Part shown: piece after piece, positions 9,861 through 22,748 of the stretch
Layout of the letters: the number at the start of each line of letters is the position of its first letter
How positions within the stretch are numbered: the stretch's first letter is position 1
DNA from: Patescibacteria group bacterium UBA7396
Lineage (GTDB): Bacteria; Patescibacteriota; Gracilibacteria; BD1-5; UBA6164
Length of the DNA stretch: 64,000 bases
Assembly: GCA_002470645.1 (NCBI GenBank)
Contig: DKNE01000023.1
Span: 1-64,000 of the forward strand
Direction of reading: 5' to 3'
Translations under genes and position numbers: made by a program
Notes under the pieces: model-generated
What the model was told of the DNA's origin: nothing
Databases searched by the model: none
Seen by the model: the letters and a program-made list of their open reading frames with translations, nothing else

Positions 9861-12156
9861 TTGCCTCTTTAGGAGGAATTCAATAATAATTAAATAAATA
9901 TGCTGAAATTCTTGAAAAAGTTCTTGCTACTGTCTCTCAACCAAATATACTTGATCTTGGTCTTTCAATTTTTACAATCATAACAAATTTTGGGTCTTCC
10001 GCAGGAGCATATCAAGCAAAAAATCACATCGTAGAGGCAGGTCCTGTTTCATATCCTCATTTATATGCAATTTCAGCAGTTCCTGTTTTTCAAGCAATAG
10101 AATATCATTTTACCCCTCATTGTTTTGATACTCAAGCTTTTACTCATTCTACTAAAACTTCTGTCATAATTCTTGAAGTTTCTTCTTTCAATACTCTATG
10201 AGTTGCTTCTGGTTTGTTTATTATTTTTTTCCCATCTGGAAATTCAATAGTTTTTACAATTTGTGGTTTATAATAAATCCCTCCATTAGCAAGCACACTA
10301 TAGGCTGCTGCCATTTGTATCATAGTTGCATTTATTCAGAGTCAAAACGAAGTAGTAAAAAGTTGTGCTCTTGACCATCTTTCATACGGATCTAACTTCC
10401 CAAATACTTCTCATTCCAAAGTTACTCCTGTTTTTTTCCCAATTCAAAAACTATCAATATATTTATGAAATATAGAAGCCCCTATTTTTTGTGCGATTCT
10501 AATCATTCATACATTACAAGAAAAGTTCATTGCATTTTGGAATGTATTATATCCCAAACATTGCGAAGCTACATTACTAATTTTAAAGTTATCAATTTTT
10601 ACAAATCCTTCATCCTTATACATATCATACCTATTTATTTCTCAAGAATCAATTCCTGCTGCAAATACAATAGGTTTAAAAATACTTCATACTTCATACA
10701 AATCCTGAATAATATCATTTTTATAAACTGCTCCTCATTGCCTATTTGCAAATACATATTTTTCTAAGCTCGGGTCTGTGTATTCTTCTCTTGAAATTTC
10801 TCTTAAAAATAACTTTTTCCCATCATAAATATATTCGCTTCCAGCAAGATTATCAACAGCTAAAACTCTTGCTCAAAGTAAATTAATTCTTGGGTTTGGA
10901 TATTTCTCTGGAGTAACTTTTATTAGTTCAAATGCATCTCCAAGAGAATTTGGATTAAATCTTGGATGACTTGCCATTGCAAGAATATTTCCAGTTTTTG
11001 GATCCATAACTACTACACTTATATTGTTTGCTTGGTAGTCAAATATATCTACATCTATAATTTCCTCTACTGCTTTTTGAATATTTCTATCAATAGTAAG
11101 TGTAATATTTGCTCATGCGAGTCAGGTTTGGTCTTCTAAACTCAAAGGCTCAATAAGTCTTCCCATAATATCTTTTTTTGCATATGTTTCAGAAACTTTT
11201 CATTTTAATATATGATTATAGTATCATTCTATTCCATATCTTCATTCTCAAGAATTATCAACAAAACCTAAAATAGTTGATGCCATATCATTTTCTGGAT
11301 AGTATCTATGTTGATTTGAAGAAAGAATAATAAATTGTGACATCATGTCTTCTCTTTTCAAAAATCACCTTGCAAAAGCTTGTCTTTCTTCTTCTAATTT
11401 TGTTTTCACATATTCAGAAGTAGATATAGAAAGTTTTGTTTGAATAGGTAAATATCTTAAAGTTCTTTTTCTAATTAAATGTTTTACTGTTGCTTCATCA
11501 TCTCAAGTTACCAAAGAAATTCTATTAGCAACAAACACATCATCAACTATTTCCTCTGGATTTACAAATAAATTTGTTCCATTTAAATATATTCCTGAAA
11601 TATTTAATTTTTCTAGTTCAAATGCTTGCTCTACACTTAAATTATCTTTTAATAAAACACTAGTAACTTTTGTCCTAGAAATTCTCTCATTTACTCTTGA
11701 TAAGATTTTGTCTTTTAAATACACTTCATTCATTCTAAAATCAGTTGTTTCAAGAACTCAAAGAAATTTATTGAGTGCTTTTCTACATTCATTTGCTGAT
11801 TTTAGATAACAAATTTCATTATATACAATATCGCTAAGAAAATTTGCTAATTTCGTTTTATTTCATTCAAGAGAAGGATCAATAGCTAAATCATTTAAAT
11901 CAACAGAAGAAGCTAATACTTTTCATTTTTCATTATCAGAAAAAATACTTCCTCTTGAAACAGGAGTTTTTGTAGTTGATGTTTGTTGCTTTACTGCTAA
12001 ATCTTTATAATATCAATGGTTCACTACCGTAAATGAAAACATTTCAAGAATAATAAGAAGCATAAAAAATCAAAAAAATCCAAATACATAATATTCTCTT
12101 GGATATTTTTGAAATAAATGAATCATTTTTAATAAAAATACATTTTGTTTATTCAT
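9856..12156 (-). CDS. penicillin-binding protein 2 / FtsI-type transpeptidase
   Basis: Class B PBP that cross-links peptidoglycan. It has 766 residues. A cytoplasmic tail and one membrane segment (about 28-48, FGFFGFFMLLIILEMFSF) precede the PBP dimerisation region. The catalytic motifs are complete: SxxK as GSIFKP, SxN as SCN within NFSCNVGMIRIA, and KTG as AGKTGTAEIA. Family members run 570-720 residues, so this one is long. ATG at 12156 overlaps the end of the MurL-like gene by 8 bp, a translationally coupled arrangement linking D-Glu formation and cross-linking. Whether it serves septation or elongation cannot be told. Confidence 0.92.
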
Positions 12157-13507
12157 ACTTTTTTAATTTTCAAACTAAATATTCTGGTATAAAATGATGG
12201 TTAAAATCAGAAATGAGAACTTTTTTTCTTATTTTTTCAAAATCATCAATTGACATTTTTGATTGTACTTCTTTTTGAAAAATTTCAAGAATAAATGGAA
12301 GTTTTTTAGGAAATTTTTCTAAAGACATATACATAGCCAATATTACCTCTTCATTCGTTCCTACACATTCAAAAGGTTTTATTCCTGAAATTCAAATAAG
12401 TTCACGAAATAACTGTTCTAAAGATGTATCTTCATACAATTCTTTTCAAAAAATACTGATAATTTCTTGAGATGTTAAAAATGGTCTTAAAATACTATAC
12501 ACAAAAGCACATTTTGGGCAAGAATTACACCAATACGTATTTTTAATATTTTCTTTAAAGATTTTAAAATTTGTATTACAACTTGAAAAATTTTGAAAAT
12601 ATTTTTTTCAAAATTGAGAAAAAAAATCAGCTATTTTAATCTCATAGTATGGTCTTAAAAGTGAAAAATACTTTGTATGAGAAGAAATATTATCCGATAT
12701 ATATTTTCAAAAATCTTTCTCAAAATCTAAACTTTTACTCCATTGGTGATTAATTTCAAATCAATAATATGACGTATTTCAGAAATTTGCAGATTTTTCA
12801 TTAGATAAAACTATATATTTATAATCATACAAATAACAAGTAAGTTCAAGCACAAAAGCAATCATTCCAGTAATTGGAACATGTCAATTATATGCTCATA
12901 AAGCATTTATTTCCTGAATATTTTTAGAAAGTTCTCTTTTGATAAAAAGTCTTTTTAATCCAGCGTTTTGAGCAGTATTTTCATATAAAATATTATCATT
13001 TACTCCAAATGTTACCAAATCAATTTTTTGTCCCATATCTTTTAAAAGTTCTATAGAAACTATAGAATCTTTCCCTCATCAAACCGGTACTAAATATTTT
13101 TCGCTTACCTCAAAATCTTGTTTTTTATACTCTTTTTGATTCAAATAAGAAAATTGAAAAAGTTCCGTTGGGTCTAATTTATTGGTATACAAAAATTCTC
13201 CTAATCCATGAAGATAAAAAGTTTTCCAAAAAGAAATTTGAGCTTCATTTAATTTTCCAGTTTTGAGTACTAAATTTTTAGAAAGAAATGTTTTATAATA
13301 ACTAATTCATAAAGCAATATGTATATGAAATAATATATTTTCTACAATCTGTAAATCAATGTTTTGTCTCAATAAAAAATGATTTGAATAAAACGAAATT
13401 TTTTCTTCAAAAAAAATTTCTTCATCAAAAGAGTAGAAAAATCTTGCTTCTCCAGTGCTAATATCAAAAGAAAAAGCTTCAAAATAAAAATTATTGTATT
13501 GTTTCAT
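12149..13507 (-). CDS. murL: UDP-MurNAc-L-Ala-L-Glu epimerase, MurL-like
   Basis: MurL inverts the stereocentre of L-Glu after it has been added to UDP-MurNAc-L-Ala. It replaces glutamate racemase as the source of D-Glu in the stem peptide. The 452-residue protein has the family's PP-loop-like signature PVGGGKDSIVS near residue 145. Further conserved blocks are SNEKSANFGNTSYYG, EINHQWSKSLDFE and the Cys motif WCNSCPKCAFVY. ATG at 13507 and a coupled overlap with the PBP gene support a cell-wall role. The assignment rests on motif memory. The main alternative is another adenine-nucleotide alpha-hydrolase-like enzyme. Confidence 0.8.
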
Positions 13508-13640
13508 ATTTTATAGTAAATTATTTTCGAACATATAGTAAACAAAAAGATATTTTTTTCAATAAAAAAAATTATTTGAAAAAAAATAAAATTATTATAA
13601 AATATAGGAAAAGTTTTTATACATATAATTTTCAAACACA

Positions 13641-14261
13641 ATGAAATTTTCTCAAAATGGGACTACCATAATAGAATCAATTATAGTTATGGTAATAATA
13701 GTTACGTGAGTAGTTGGAATGTATAATATTTTCATTAATTCTCAAAATGTTGCTGAAAGTACGTCTAATAGGGTTCAAGCAATTTCTATGGCAAGAGAAT
13801 GAATTGAAGCTATGAGTAACATAAGAGATACCAACTGGCTTTTATTTTCAGCAAATAGACAAAATTGTTGGATGACTCTCAATTATAATGCAAATTGTAT
13901 TACAGCAAACTGAACAGTATCTTTCCCTTTTACACATATAAATTCTTGAAGTTATATCATTTACAAAAATAGTGAAAATGATAGATGGTATCTTTCTTGA
14001 GCAAATACGTGAAATTATTCCCAAGAAGAATATAGGAATAATTTCAGAATAAATCTGGATGATTTAGGATTTTATACTCAATCTGGTGGAACAAATTTTC
14101 TCCCTATTTTTACTAGAGAAATAAAAGTAAGCTTCCTTGATAATGAAACTCCTCCTCAAAAAATTAAGGTAGAAAGTATAATTAAATGGAGTGATAGCGC
14201 AAGAAAATCTTGAAATTATGAAGTTTCTCTTGATACAACTCTTACTAATTGGAAAAAATAA
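13641..14261 (+). CDS. type IV pilin-like protein
   Basis: A 206-residue prepilin. The short basic leader MKFSQNG ends in Gly for prepilin peptidase. The mature part starts TTIIESIIVMVIIVTG, with the conserved Glu at +5 and a 20-residue hydrophobic helix. The rest is a Ser/Asn-rich globular head with two Cys. It looks like a minor pilin or pseudopilin (PilV type). No pilus assembly genes lie nearby. It stands alone between two minus-strand genes and ends at a terminator. Confidence 0.85.
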
Positions 14262-14291
14262 AAAAATTACACTTTTAGTGTAATTTTTTTT
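14261..14291. terminator. bidirectional terminator after the pilin gene
   Basis: ATTACAC (14266-14272) pairs with GTGTAAT (14278-14284), flanked by A6 and T9. It can also serve the convergent 1259-residue gene that ends at 14294. Confidence 0.8.
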
Positions 14292-14293
14292 TA

Positions 14294-17200
14294 TTATGCC
14301 ACAGCTTTGTAATTTTCCTCATTACTTGCATTTCTATCAAAATTGAGAATTTCTTCAATTGATGACTTTATATTTCAAATATTTCACTCTAAACTTTGTG
14401 GTTCTTTTGTATTTCAATGTAAAAACTCTTGCCATTTTTGTTCTAACTTTTGTTCATATGCAGAATCAAGAAAAGTTTCATTTTCATCTGTAAATTTTTC
14501 AGGAAAAACTTCAATTCATCCTTTTCTAGCATCAATAAAACATGTATAAGACTTATATCACTGCAGTCATCATCTACTTATAAATCAACTGATTTCTGAA
14601 AAAATATGCCTTTCTATTTTTTTATATATATCAAAAAAAAGTTCTTTTCTTTTTTCAAGAGGAATTGTATCATCTGAAATAACTTTATTAAAATAATCAA
14701 GATGCATTTTTAAATATTTGTATGATACTTTTGAGTTATATTTTCACCCATCCACAAAACCAATTTTATCAAATCCAGCTCCAGTCGCAGCAATAGGATT
14801 ATTATCAATATCTATAAATCACCCCTCAATATCATCTTTTTTCATACCATTTTTAAAATTATCTGTATCATGTACATTTGATTTAATAGTATCATAATAC
14901 CATTTCAATATTTCATTTCATTCTTTATCTTTTTCACTGATTACAAAACCATCATTCATATTAATTTTTGGATATAATTCAGCTCAATATTGAGTCCAAA
15001 ATTTATATGTTGCTTTTATTTTTTCAGATTGATTTCCATAAGCTCCAAGAGATTGAAATGCACTTTTCATCTTTGTATTTCACATCAAGTCTATTACTTT
15101 AGTAACATACTGATTATATTTTTTTAATTTTTCTTCATTTGAAATAAGAGCTAATGATGAAAAAGCAGTTGTATACGCATATGACTTCACCTTATTAACA
15201 AGAGGTTGAGTCAAGTCCATACTCATTCATGAAACAAGTATCACAAAAGGAAGTGTATTCATTAAAAATCAAGGATCTGGTCATTTTGCCCAAACATTTT
15301 CCATTCATCAAATACCATTTGCATAAGTAAGATTTTCAAACTCCCCTATACAATATCACAATCTTCCATCCAATGTTGCAAAATCACTTGTTTTATTTCC
15401 TCAATCCTCAAGTTCTTCTCACAATCATTGTCCTCTATATTTTCCATAATCTTTATCAAATTTATTTCTTCTTTTTTTCACACCAACTTGTTTTTTTAAT
15501 AATTCCTCTATAAGAAATTCTTCTGTAAATGGTACTGGATTTGAACCTGGGACTTTTGAATCGGCTTCACATTGTGCTTTATATTTATTATACGTTTCAT
15601 CTCATATTTTTCATCACAATGCTTGATACCATAAAAATTGTCATTTATATTTAGAAAGACCTTTTGGATATAAAAAATGAAATTTTGAAATAGTTGTCAT
15701 AAGGGCAGCTTCTAGTTGTGGGTCATATGGATTAGAAGCAAATAATATCTTTTCAATGGCTTTAATCATATCTGCGGTATTTTTCCCCTTAAGCTTTGAC
15801 ATAGTGTCCTCCATAATTTTCTTTTCTTCTCATTCTACTACATTTTCCAATTCTGATTTAATTTCATCTGGTAAAAATTTTCACATAGCAAGTGCAAATT
15901 TTGCAGATTTTAATTTATTTCAAGTTTTTAAATGTTCCTCAATAGCAGAAATATACATTTTTCATCATGCAATAATTTCTGTAAGACTTAAAAATCACAT
16001 CCATGAACTTAAAAATCATTTTTTAGATTTAAATGTATTTTTTGCATTATCATCTGAAGGTTTTACTTCAAGATTTTTTGTATATGGCTTAAATTTTTTT
16101 TCTGTAATATAAAGATAAAAATCATTGTAAGAAATTCACTTTCCTTTTATTTTTCACTTAAAAGTGCTTGTTTTTTTATTATCTTTTGATTCATTAAATT
16201 CACCTTCTATAAAATCAATAGTTCCATCATCAAGTTTCAATATTTGAATAGCTTGTTTATTATCTCAGAGAAAATATTCTACTCAAGATGGAGTCTTTTT
16301 AGAATCATCTTCTTCTTGAATGATTTTATTATTTTTTAACTTCAATCATTTTAAAGCTTCTGAATAATTTTCATGTTGTTTCCAATATGTAAAAAATGTA
16401 TCTACTCAATCCATAGTCGGAAATCTTTTAGGTTTTCTTTGGGAAAAAGCTTTTGCAAACTCTCAAAGAGATAAAGGTTCTTGTCACTCTATATGTACCC
16501 CATTTTCATCAATTTTTGCTACCTTAAATACTTCTTCATCTACGAGTTTTTTTACTCCAGGAGTATCTTGAGCAACACTCAAAGGTTTACATCTAAAAGA
16601 AAATCACTGATTTTGATCGACCCCTGTAAATTTTTTAAATTCTGGGTCTACCTCATCCATTAATGATATTAATTCTTTAATACTTTCTACATCTTCAGAC
16701 TCAGCAATTTCTTGAATATTTGTTGCATCAATATGGTCTTTAAATTCTCAAGAATTGTATACCTTAAGGCCAATATTTGTACTATTATTTGAAACATCTA
16801 CTATGCGTTGAAAAAAATCCTCAAATGTTTGAACATCAGGAATTCATGTATTATTTTTAGTTACATTTCATCATTCTCTAGTAATATTTACAAAGCCTAA
16901 ATTGTTTGTAGTATTATTTAAATAAAAATAATGATTTTGTGATTTTCATTTTTCTGTATTTTGTGATAAAACCATATATGAACCTTTTTGAAGTTTCAAC
17001 ATTTGAGATTTTATCTCTGAAGAAATATGGGATGAAATTTGTACTTGTTTTTGAAAATCTTCAAAAGATGCAAAATCTAAATCTTCTTTTAAATTTGCAT
17101 TAAGTGCATTTATTTCTTTTGTTATTTTTGTAAGAAATTGAGTATTTTTTTTATCATCAAAAATACCATTCCATTGAGTATCATTCAAAGATTGTGTAGA

Positions 17201-18073
17201 AATAAAAATACTCCTTGTATCAATAAAAGGTATACTTGCTTTTACATCTTCTGTTGAAAAAAATTGATCTTGAGATTTAAAAATATTTTTAAACACTTTT
17301 AAAATTTGTATTTCAGCTTCTGTTTTTGAAATAACTCCCAAATCAATAGCATCTTGTAATGAAATATTTGGGAAAAAATAACTGATAAGCGTTTTTTTTG
17401 CATCAATATTATTTTCAAGAATATTTAAAATATTTTTTAGATCATCAAGATGAATGTTATGGGCTTGTTCAAGTTTTTTTAAAGAAAATAAAGCTTCTTG
17501 GTTTTGTCTGATTTCATTTGGAATATTTCCAAAAATTGCCTTTAATAATTTTTCATCGTTTTCATGAGAAGTAAGAATTTTTTCTAACACATCTGGAGTA
17601 ACTTTAAAAAGAGAAATAATATATTTTTCTCTAAATGAAGCATACATTCATAATTCTTTCAATGTTTGATTTGGAAGTTTTTTATATTCTTCTTGTACTT
17701 TGGGAAATAATGAATTATCAAAAGAAAAATCAAATTGATTTTGAAAACTTTTTTCCACTGAAGAAAATAAATTTTTTCTTGACATTACATACGATATAAT
17801 AGCAGTTTTGAGAGTATTTTTGGCAAAATCAGATGTTAAAAATTTCTCTGGAAATAATACTTGGTCTCCAGTTGCACTTAAAAATTTCTTGAATTTTTCC
17901 AATTCTCATCAAGCATTTATTTTTTTCTCAAAAATATTAGGATTTTTATTTTTTTCTCAATCCATATACTCATCAATTTTTCTCTTATATAATGCTTTTA
18001 ATTCATCATGATTTTGCCCAATTTTATTACTTGTTTCTTGACTTTCTCATATATTTTCAAGATTTTGTGTCAT
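14294..18073 (-). CDS. very large (1259-residue) protein of unknown function
   Basis: ATG at 18071-18073 and TAA at 14294-14296, with one continuous frame when TGA is Gly. There is no signal peptide and no membrane segment, so it is probably cytoplasmic. The first 400 residues are Lys/Glu/Asn-rich and helical. A middle part (about 560-750) contains a beta-rich block with several Gly-Lys repeats (FKGKIKGKGISYNDFYLYI). The last third again looks helical and holds GGGCSDISLIHVLL. I see no ATPase, nuclease or protease motif. It is flanked by a divergent rseP gene and a convergent pilin gene. It is the largest unexplained ORF in the window. Confidence 0.8.
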
Positions 18074-18140
18074 ATAACTATATTTAATAAATTATTTTCT
18101 TTATTATACTATAAAATACTAAAAATTGCAAAAATAATAT

Positions 18141-18168
18141 TTTACTAAACATTTTTTTTACATATAAT
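18141..18168 (+). promoter_or_regulatory. promoter of rseP
   Basis: TTTACT (18141-18146), a 16-nt spacer, then TATAAT (18163-18168), 31 bp before the ATG. Confidence 0.6.
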
Positions 18169-18198
18169 CATTCTCGTTTAAAAGATAAAAAAGAAATT

Positions 18199-19557
18199 AT
18201 GATGATAATAGTGTGAATAATTACCTCAATTATAGTATTTTCTATAATTATTTTAATTCACGAATATGGACATTTTAAAGCAGCTCGTATTTTTGGGGTG
18301 AAAGTAGAAGAATTTTGACTTGGTATTCCTCCAAAAGCAAAAAAATTATGGACGGATAAACATGGGACTGAATATACTCTTAACTGGCTTCCACTATGAT
18401 GATTTGTAAGATTAAAATGAGAAAGTGTAAATACTTTTCAAGTATATGATGAAAAGAAAAAACTTCATAACAATGAAAGTCTTGAAAAGGCTCTCAAAAA
18501 TAATGAAAATATTTTTGATAAAGATGGTGGAAAAGTCTCAATTATTATAAAAGAAGAAATTTGAAAAAAATTACAAGAAAATTGAGCATCTGATTCTTTA
18601 CAATCAAAACCGGCTTGGCAACAAGCTATTGTAATGCTGGCTTGAGTATTTATGAATTTTTTACTCGCCATTATTCTTTTTTCCATACTTTTTTTTATCT
18701 GAGTAGGTCCTGTAGGAATCAATGATAAAATAGAAACTTCTTCTGATTTAAAACTTATTCCAACTCTTGAAAAAGCAAAAGAGATCGGACTGATTGTAGA
18801 AAAACCTTGAGTATACCTTTACCCAATTGAAGATTCTATAGCCGAAAAAGCAGGAATACAAAATTATGATCTTGTTTTATATGTAAATGATACTGAAATC
18901 CATTCTCAAGAAGCATTAAAAAATATTATCTGAGAAAATACTGAAAATCAAATTATTCTTACTATTCAAAGAGCAATAGATGGCTGTGATATAAGTAAAA
19001 ATATGGAATGTAATTTTAAAGAATTAACACTTGCTATCACACCAAATAATGAGTGAAAAATAGGAAGTTATTTAATTCCAAACTCTCAAATTAATAAAGA
19101 TTTTAAATATAACTTTACTTTATGAGAATCTATTCAATATGGCTTCTCTGAAACATACGGACAAATTATTCTCACTTTCAAATGAGTATGAATGATAGCT
19201 CAAAAAATATTTGCTCCACAAACTCCTACTGAAAGGCAAGAAGCTATAGACCAAGTTTCTGGTCCAATAGGAATGGTAGATTTTATGACAAAATCAATAA
19301 CAAATGGTATCATATTTATTGTGATTATTTGAGCAATAATTAGTATCAATCTTTGAGTATTTAATTTACTCCCTATTCCAGCACTTGATGGAGGAAGATT
19401 TTTACTCATTACTATTAATTCTATTATCAAAAAAATATTTGGGAAAAAAGCTATTTCTGATAATTTAGAATCACTTTTACATGTATGATTTTTTATTTTT
19501 CTTATTGCATTAAGTATAATAATAGCTTATAATGATATCAACAAAATAATAAATTAA
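18199..19557 (+). CDS. rseP: RseP-type site-2 intramembrane zinc protease
   Basis: M50 protease that cuts transmembrane segments of anti-sigma factors or signal peptides. It has 452 residues. The HExxH motif sits in the first membrane helix (LIHEYGHF, about residues 21-28). A PDZ domain follows in the middle (about 195-260, around SIAEKAGIQNYDLVLYVND). The third zinc ligand is in the conserved NLLPIPALDGGRF of the C-terminal membrane part. The start is the first of two tandem ATGs. It is the first gene of a plus-strand run of housekeeping genes and ends at a terminator. Confidence 0.93.
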
Positions 19558-19590
19558 AAAGAAGTAAAATATTACTCTTACTTCTTTATT
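19556..19590 (+). terminator. terminator of rseP
   Basis: AAAGAAGTAA (19558-19567) pairs with TTACTTCTTT (19578-19587). Confidence 0.7.
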
Positions 19591-19623
19591 CGGTTATGTT
19601 TTATTTTTTTATATTTATAGATT

Positions 19624-20211
19624 ATGAATGAAAATATAATTGCTTGAGTAAAAAAGTATGTAAATATGATGATGTGACCTTTAGAAAATCACTACTATCA
19701 TCAATATGAGCATGCTTTGGATGTAGCAAATAGAACATTAGAACTCTGAAAAAAAGAATGAATTGATGATGAAAACTTAGAAATTTTAGTAATAGCTGCA
19801 TTATTTCATGATATATGATTTATTATACAATATGAAAATAATGAATATATTTGAGCAACTATTGCAAAAAATTATCTTAAATCTATCTTTTATCCTGAAG
19901 CAAAAATCCAACTTATAGAAAAATTAATTATAGCTACTATTCCAACAAGAAAATCAGAAAATTTACTAGAAAGTATAATAAAAGATGCTGATACTGATAA
20001 TCTTTGAAGAGATGATTTTTTTGAAAAATGAGAACGTCTAAAAAAAGAAATAGAATGTATGAAAAAGATAAAAATCCTTGATCCTGATTGGACTCACTAC
20101 TCTATAAATTTTTTACGTGAACATAAATTTGTAACCAAAACAAGTGTCATTGAAAGGCAAGCAAAAAAAGAAGAGAATTTAAAAACTTTAGAAGAAAAAA
20201 TCAAACAATAA
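19624..20211 (+). CDS. HD-domain phosphohydrolase
   Basis: A 195-residue metal-dependent phosphohydrolase of the HD superfamily. The motifs are H in YEHALDVA, HD in ALFHDIGF and a later Asp in IKDADTDNLG. This is the usual H...HD...D set binding divalent metal. The substrate could be a nucleotide or cyclic nucleotide; the size matches small YfbR/YedJ-like enzymes. ATG at 19624 is 66 bp after the rseP stop. A hairpin lies on either side, so it may be transcribed alone. Confidence 0.85.
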
Positions 20212-20258
20212 AAAGCAAATGCAATCAGAAAATGATTTGCAATTTTTGCTTTTTTTTA
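20211..20258 (+). terminator. terminator of the HD-domain gene
   Basis: A nested hairpin: GCAAAT (20215-20220) with ATTTGC (20235-20240) inside AAAAGC/GCTTTT arms, followed by a T8 run. Confidence 0.7.
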
Positions 20259-20300
20259 TATCTTAGTTCAAATTTTTGATATTTATTAACTTGATTATTT

Positions 20301-21476
20301 ATGTTTAAATTTGAACTAAAAAATACTGACAATAAAGCCAGAGCTTGAGTTTTTCAAACTCCTCATGGAAAGATAGAAACTCCTGTTTTTATGCCTGTAG
20401 GAACAAAATCAACAGTAAAATGAATTCAAAACAGTGAATTAGATGAAATGTGAGCTCAAATCATACTGAACAATACCTATCATTTATATTTAAAACCTGG
20501 TGATAAGATAGTAAAACACTTTTGATGAATTCATAAGTTTTCAAATTATAATAAACCTATGCTTACTGACAGTTGAGGATTTCAGGTATTCTCTTTATGA
20601 CAAACTGGAATTGGTTGATTTAAAAATAAAGAAAGTTTAGTAAAAATAACCGAAGATTGAGTACATTTTAGAAGTTTTATAGATGGTTCAAAACATTATT
20701 TTTCAGCTGAAAATGTGATGGATATTCAATCAAATCTTGGCGCTGATATAATTATGGCATTTGATGAATGTGCCCCTGGAACATCAGATTGGAATTATGC
20801 AAAAAAAGCTATGGAGAGAACTCATCGTTGGGCGATAAGAAGTCTTGAGCAAGTTCAAAAAAATAATCAAAAAAGACTGGAAGAATGAAGTTATGAGCAA
20901 GCACTCTTCCCTATTATACAATGAGTGACATATGATGATTTAAGAGTAGAATCAGCGCGCTTCATATCATCACTAGATACTCACTGAGTAGCTATTGGAT
21001 GACTTTCAGTATGAGAAGCAAAACCAGAGATGTATAGAGTACTAGAGATTATAAACCCTGAACTTCCTGAAAATAAACCAAGATATTTAATGTGAATAGG
21101 AACCCCTGAAGATTTAGTAGAATGTATTTATAGATGAGTTGATATGTTTGACTGTGTTTTACCAACACGTATCTGAAGACATGGAACCGCTTTTTCATCA
21201 GCTTGATACATCAAAATCACTAATGAAAAATTTAAACTTTCTGATGAATATCTTGACCCAACTTGTGATTGTAAAGTGTGTAAAACCTATTCAAAATGAT
21301 ACCTCAGACATTTGATACAAGAAAATGAAATGCTTGGAATGCAACTTCTCAGTTATCATAATTTATATTTTCTTGTAAATTTAGCAAAAAGAGCGAGAAA
21401 AGCTATTTTAGAAAATAATTATGATACTTTTAGAAATGATTTTTGGAGTAAATATGATGTGAATTTAAAAAAATAG
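20301..21476 (+). CDS. tgt: queuine tRNA-ribosyltransferase (TGT)
   Basis: Exchanges G34 of tRNAs with GUN anticodons for queuine or preQ1. The 391-residue product has the TIM-barrel signatures: nucleophile Asp in MLTDSGGFQVFS, base recognition in IIMAFDECAPG, VAIGGLSVGE and the second catalytic block DCVLPTRIGRHG. The zinc site CDCKVCKTYSKGYLRHL is complete (C-x-C-x2-C ... H). Several motif glycines are TGA. Terminator and promoter sequences lie on both sides, so it is probably a single-gene unit. Confidence 0.96.
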
Positions 21477-21495
21477 TACATTGATTTTTAAAAAA

Positions 21496-21523
21496 TTTGC
21501 AATTTTATTTTTTGCTATATAAT
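21496..21523 (+). promoter_or_regulatory. promoter of the malic enzyme operon
   Basis: TTTGCA (21496-21501), a 16-nt spacer, then TATAAT (21518-21523), 33 bp before the ATG. Confidence 0.7.
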
Positions 21524-21556
21524 ATATAGTAATTTATAATTAATATTTAAAAAACT

Positions 21557-22690
21557 ATGAACTATTTTGAAGAAAGCTTAAAACTACACAAAGAAAAACA
21601 ATGAAAATTAGAAACTACATCAAAAGTTTCTTTAAATGATAAACATGATTTAAGTATATCATACTCGCCTTGAGTAGCAGAACCTTGCAGAGAAATAGCA
21701 AAAGATAAATCAAAAGTTTATGATTATACCCTCAAAGCAAATACAGTTGCTGTTATTAGTGATGGAACTGCGGTTTTATGATTATGAGATATTTGACCAG
21801 AAGCAGCACTTCCTGTAATGGAATGAAAAGCTGTATTATTTAAAAAGTTCGCTGGGATAAATGCTTTTCCAATAGTGTTAAATACAAAAGATACAGAAGA
21901 AATTATTCAAACGATTAAAAACATTGCCCCTACTTTTTGAGGTATAAACTTAGAAGATATTTCAGCACCAAGATGTTTTGAAATAGAAGAAAGATTAAAA
22001 CAAGAACTTGATATACCTGTAATGCATGATGATCAACATGGAACAGCTATTGTAACATTAGCTTGAATTATTAATGGATTAAAAGTAGTTGGAAAAACTA
22101 AAAATAATGTAAAAGTAGTAGTAAACTGACTTTGAGCCGCAGGAACTGCTATTATTAAATTATTACATTTATATGGTTTTTCTGATATTGTGGTTTGTGA
22201 TAGTAAAGGAATTATTTCAAACAATAGAACAGATTTAAATAATGAAAAAATAAAAATTCTTTCAATTACAAATTCAGAAAATCTAAATGGAACTCTTAAA
22301 GATGCTATAGTTGCTAGAGATATTTTTATTTGAGTTTCTGCTGCTTGAGCACTCAGCCAAGATATGGTAAGAAGTATGAATAAAGATCCTATGATTTTTG
22401 CTATGGCAAACCCAACTCCAGAAATTATACCTGAACTTGCAATAGAAGCTGGAGCAAAAATTATTGCGACTGGAAGAAGTGATTACCCAAATCAACTCAA
22501 TAATGTGCTTGTTTTTCCTTGAATTTTTAAATGAGCATTAAAAAATGGAGTGAAAAAAATTACTGATGAAATGAAATTACAAGCTGCTGAAAATTTAGCA
22601 AATTTTATCAAAAATCCATCTCCTGAAAAAATTATTCCTTCACCATTTGAAGAAGGAGTAGTTGATTTAGTAGCAGAAGCTATAAAATAA
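21557..22690 (+). CDS. malic enzyme (malate to pyruvate, NAD(P)-dependent)
   Basis: Oxidatively decarboxylates malate to pyruvate. The 377-residue length is that of the short bacterial form without the C-terminal phosphotransacetylase domain. Visible blocks are YSPGVAEPCREIA, DGTAVLGLGDIGPEAALPVMEGK, the metal and malate site EDISAPRCFEIE, MHDDQHGTAIVTLAG and the Rossmann loop VVNGLGAAGTAIIKLL. A C-terminal FAMANPTPEI completes it. It is the only clear central-carbon enzyme in the window. It probably leads a transcript with rsmG (58 bp gap). Confidence 0.95.
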
Positions 22691-22748
22691 TTTGATATTT
22701 TTTAAAAAGACTATAAGATAACAAAAAAATATTTTATAGCCTTTTTTT

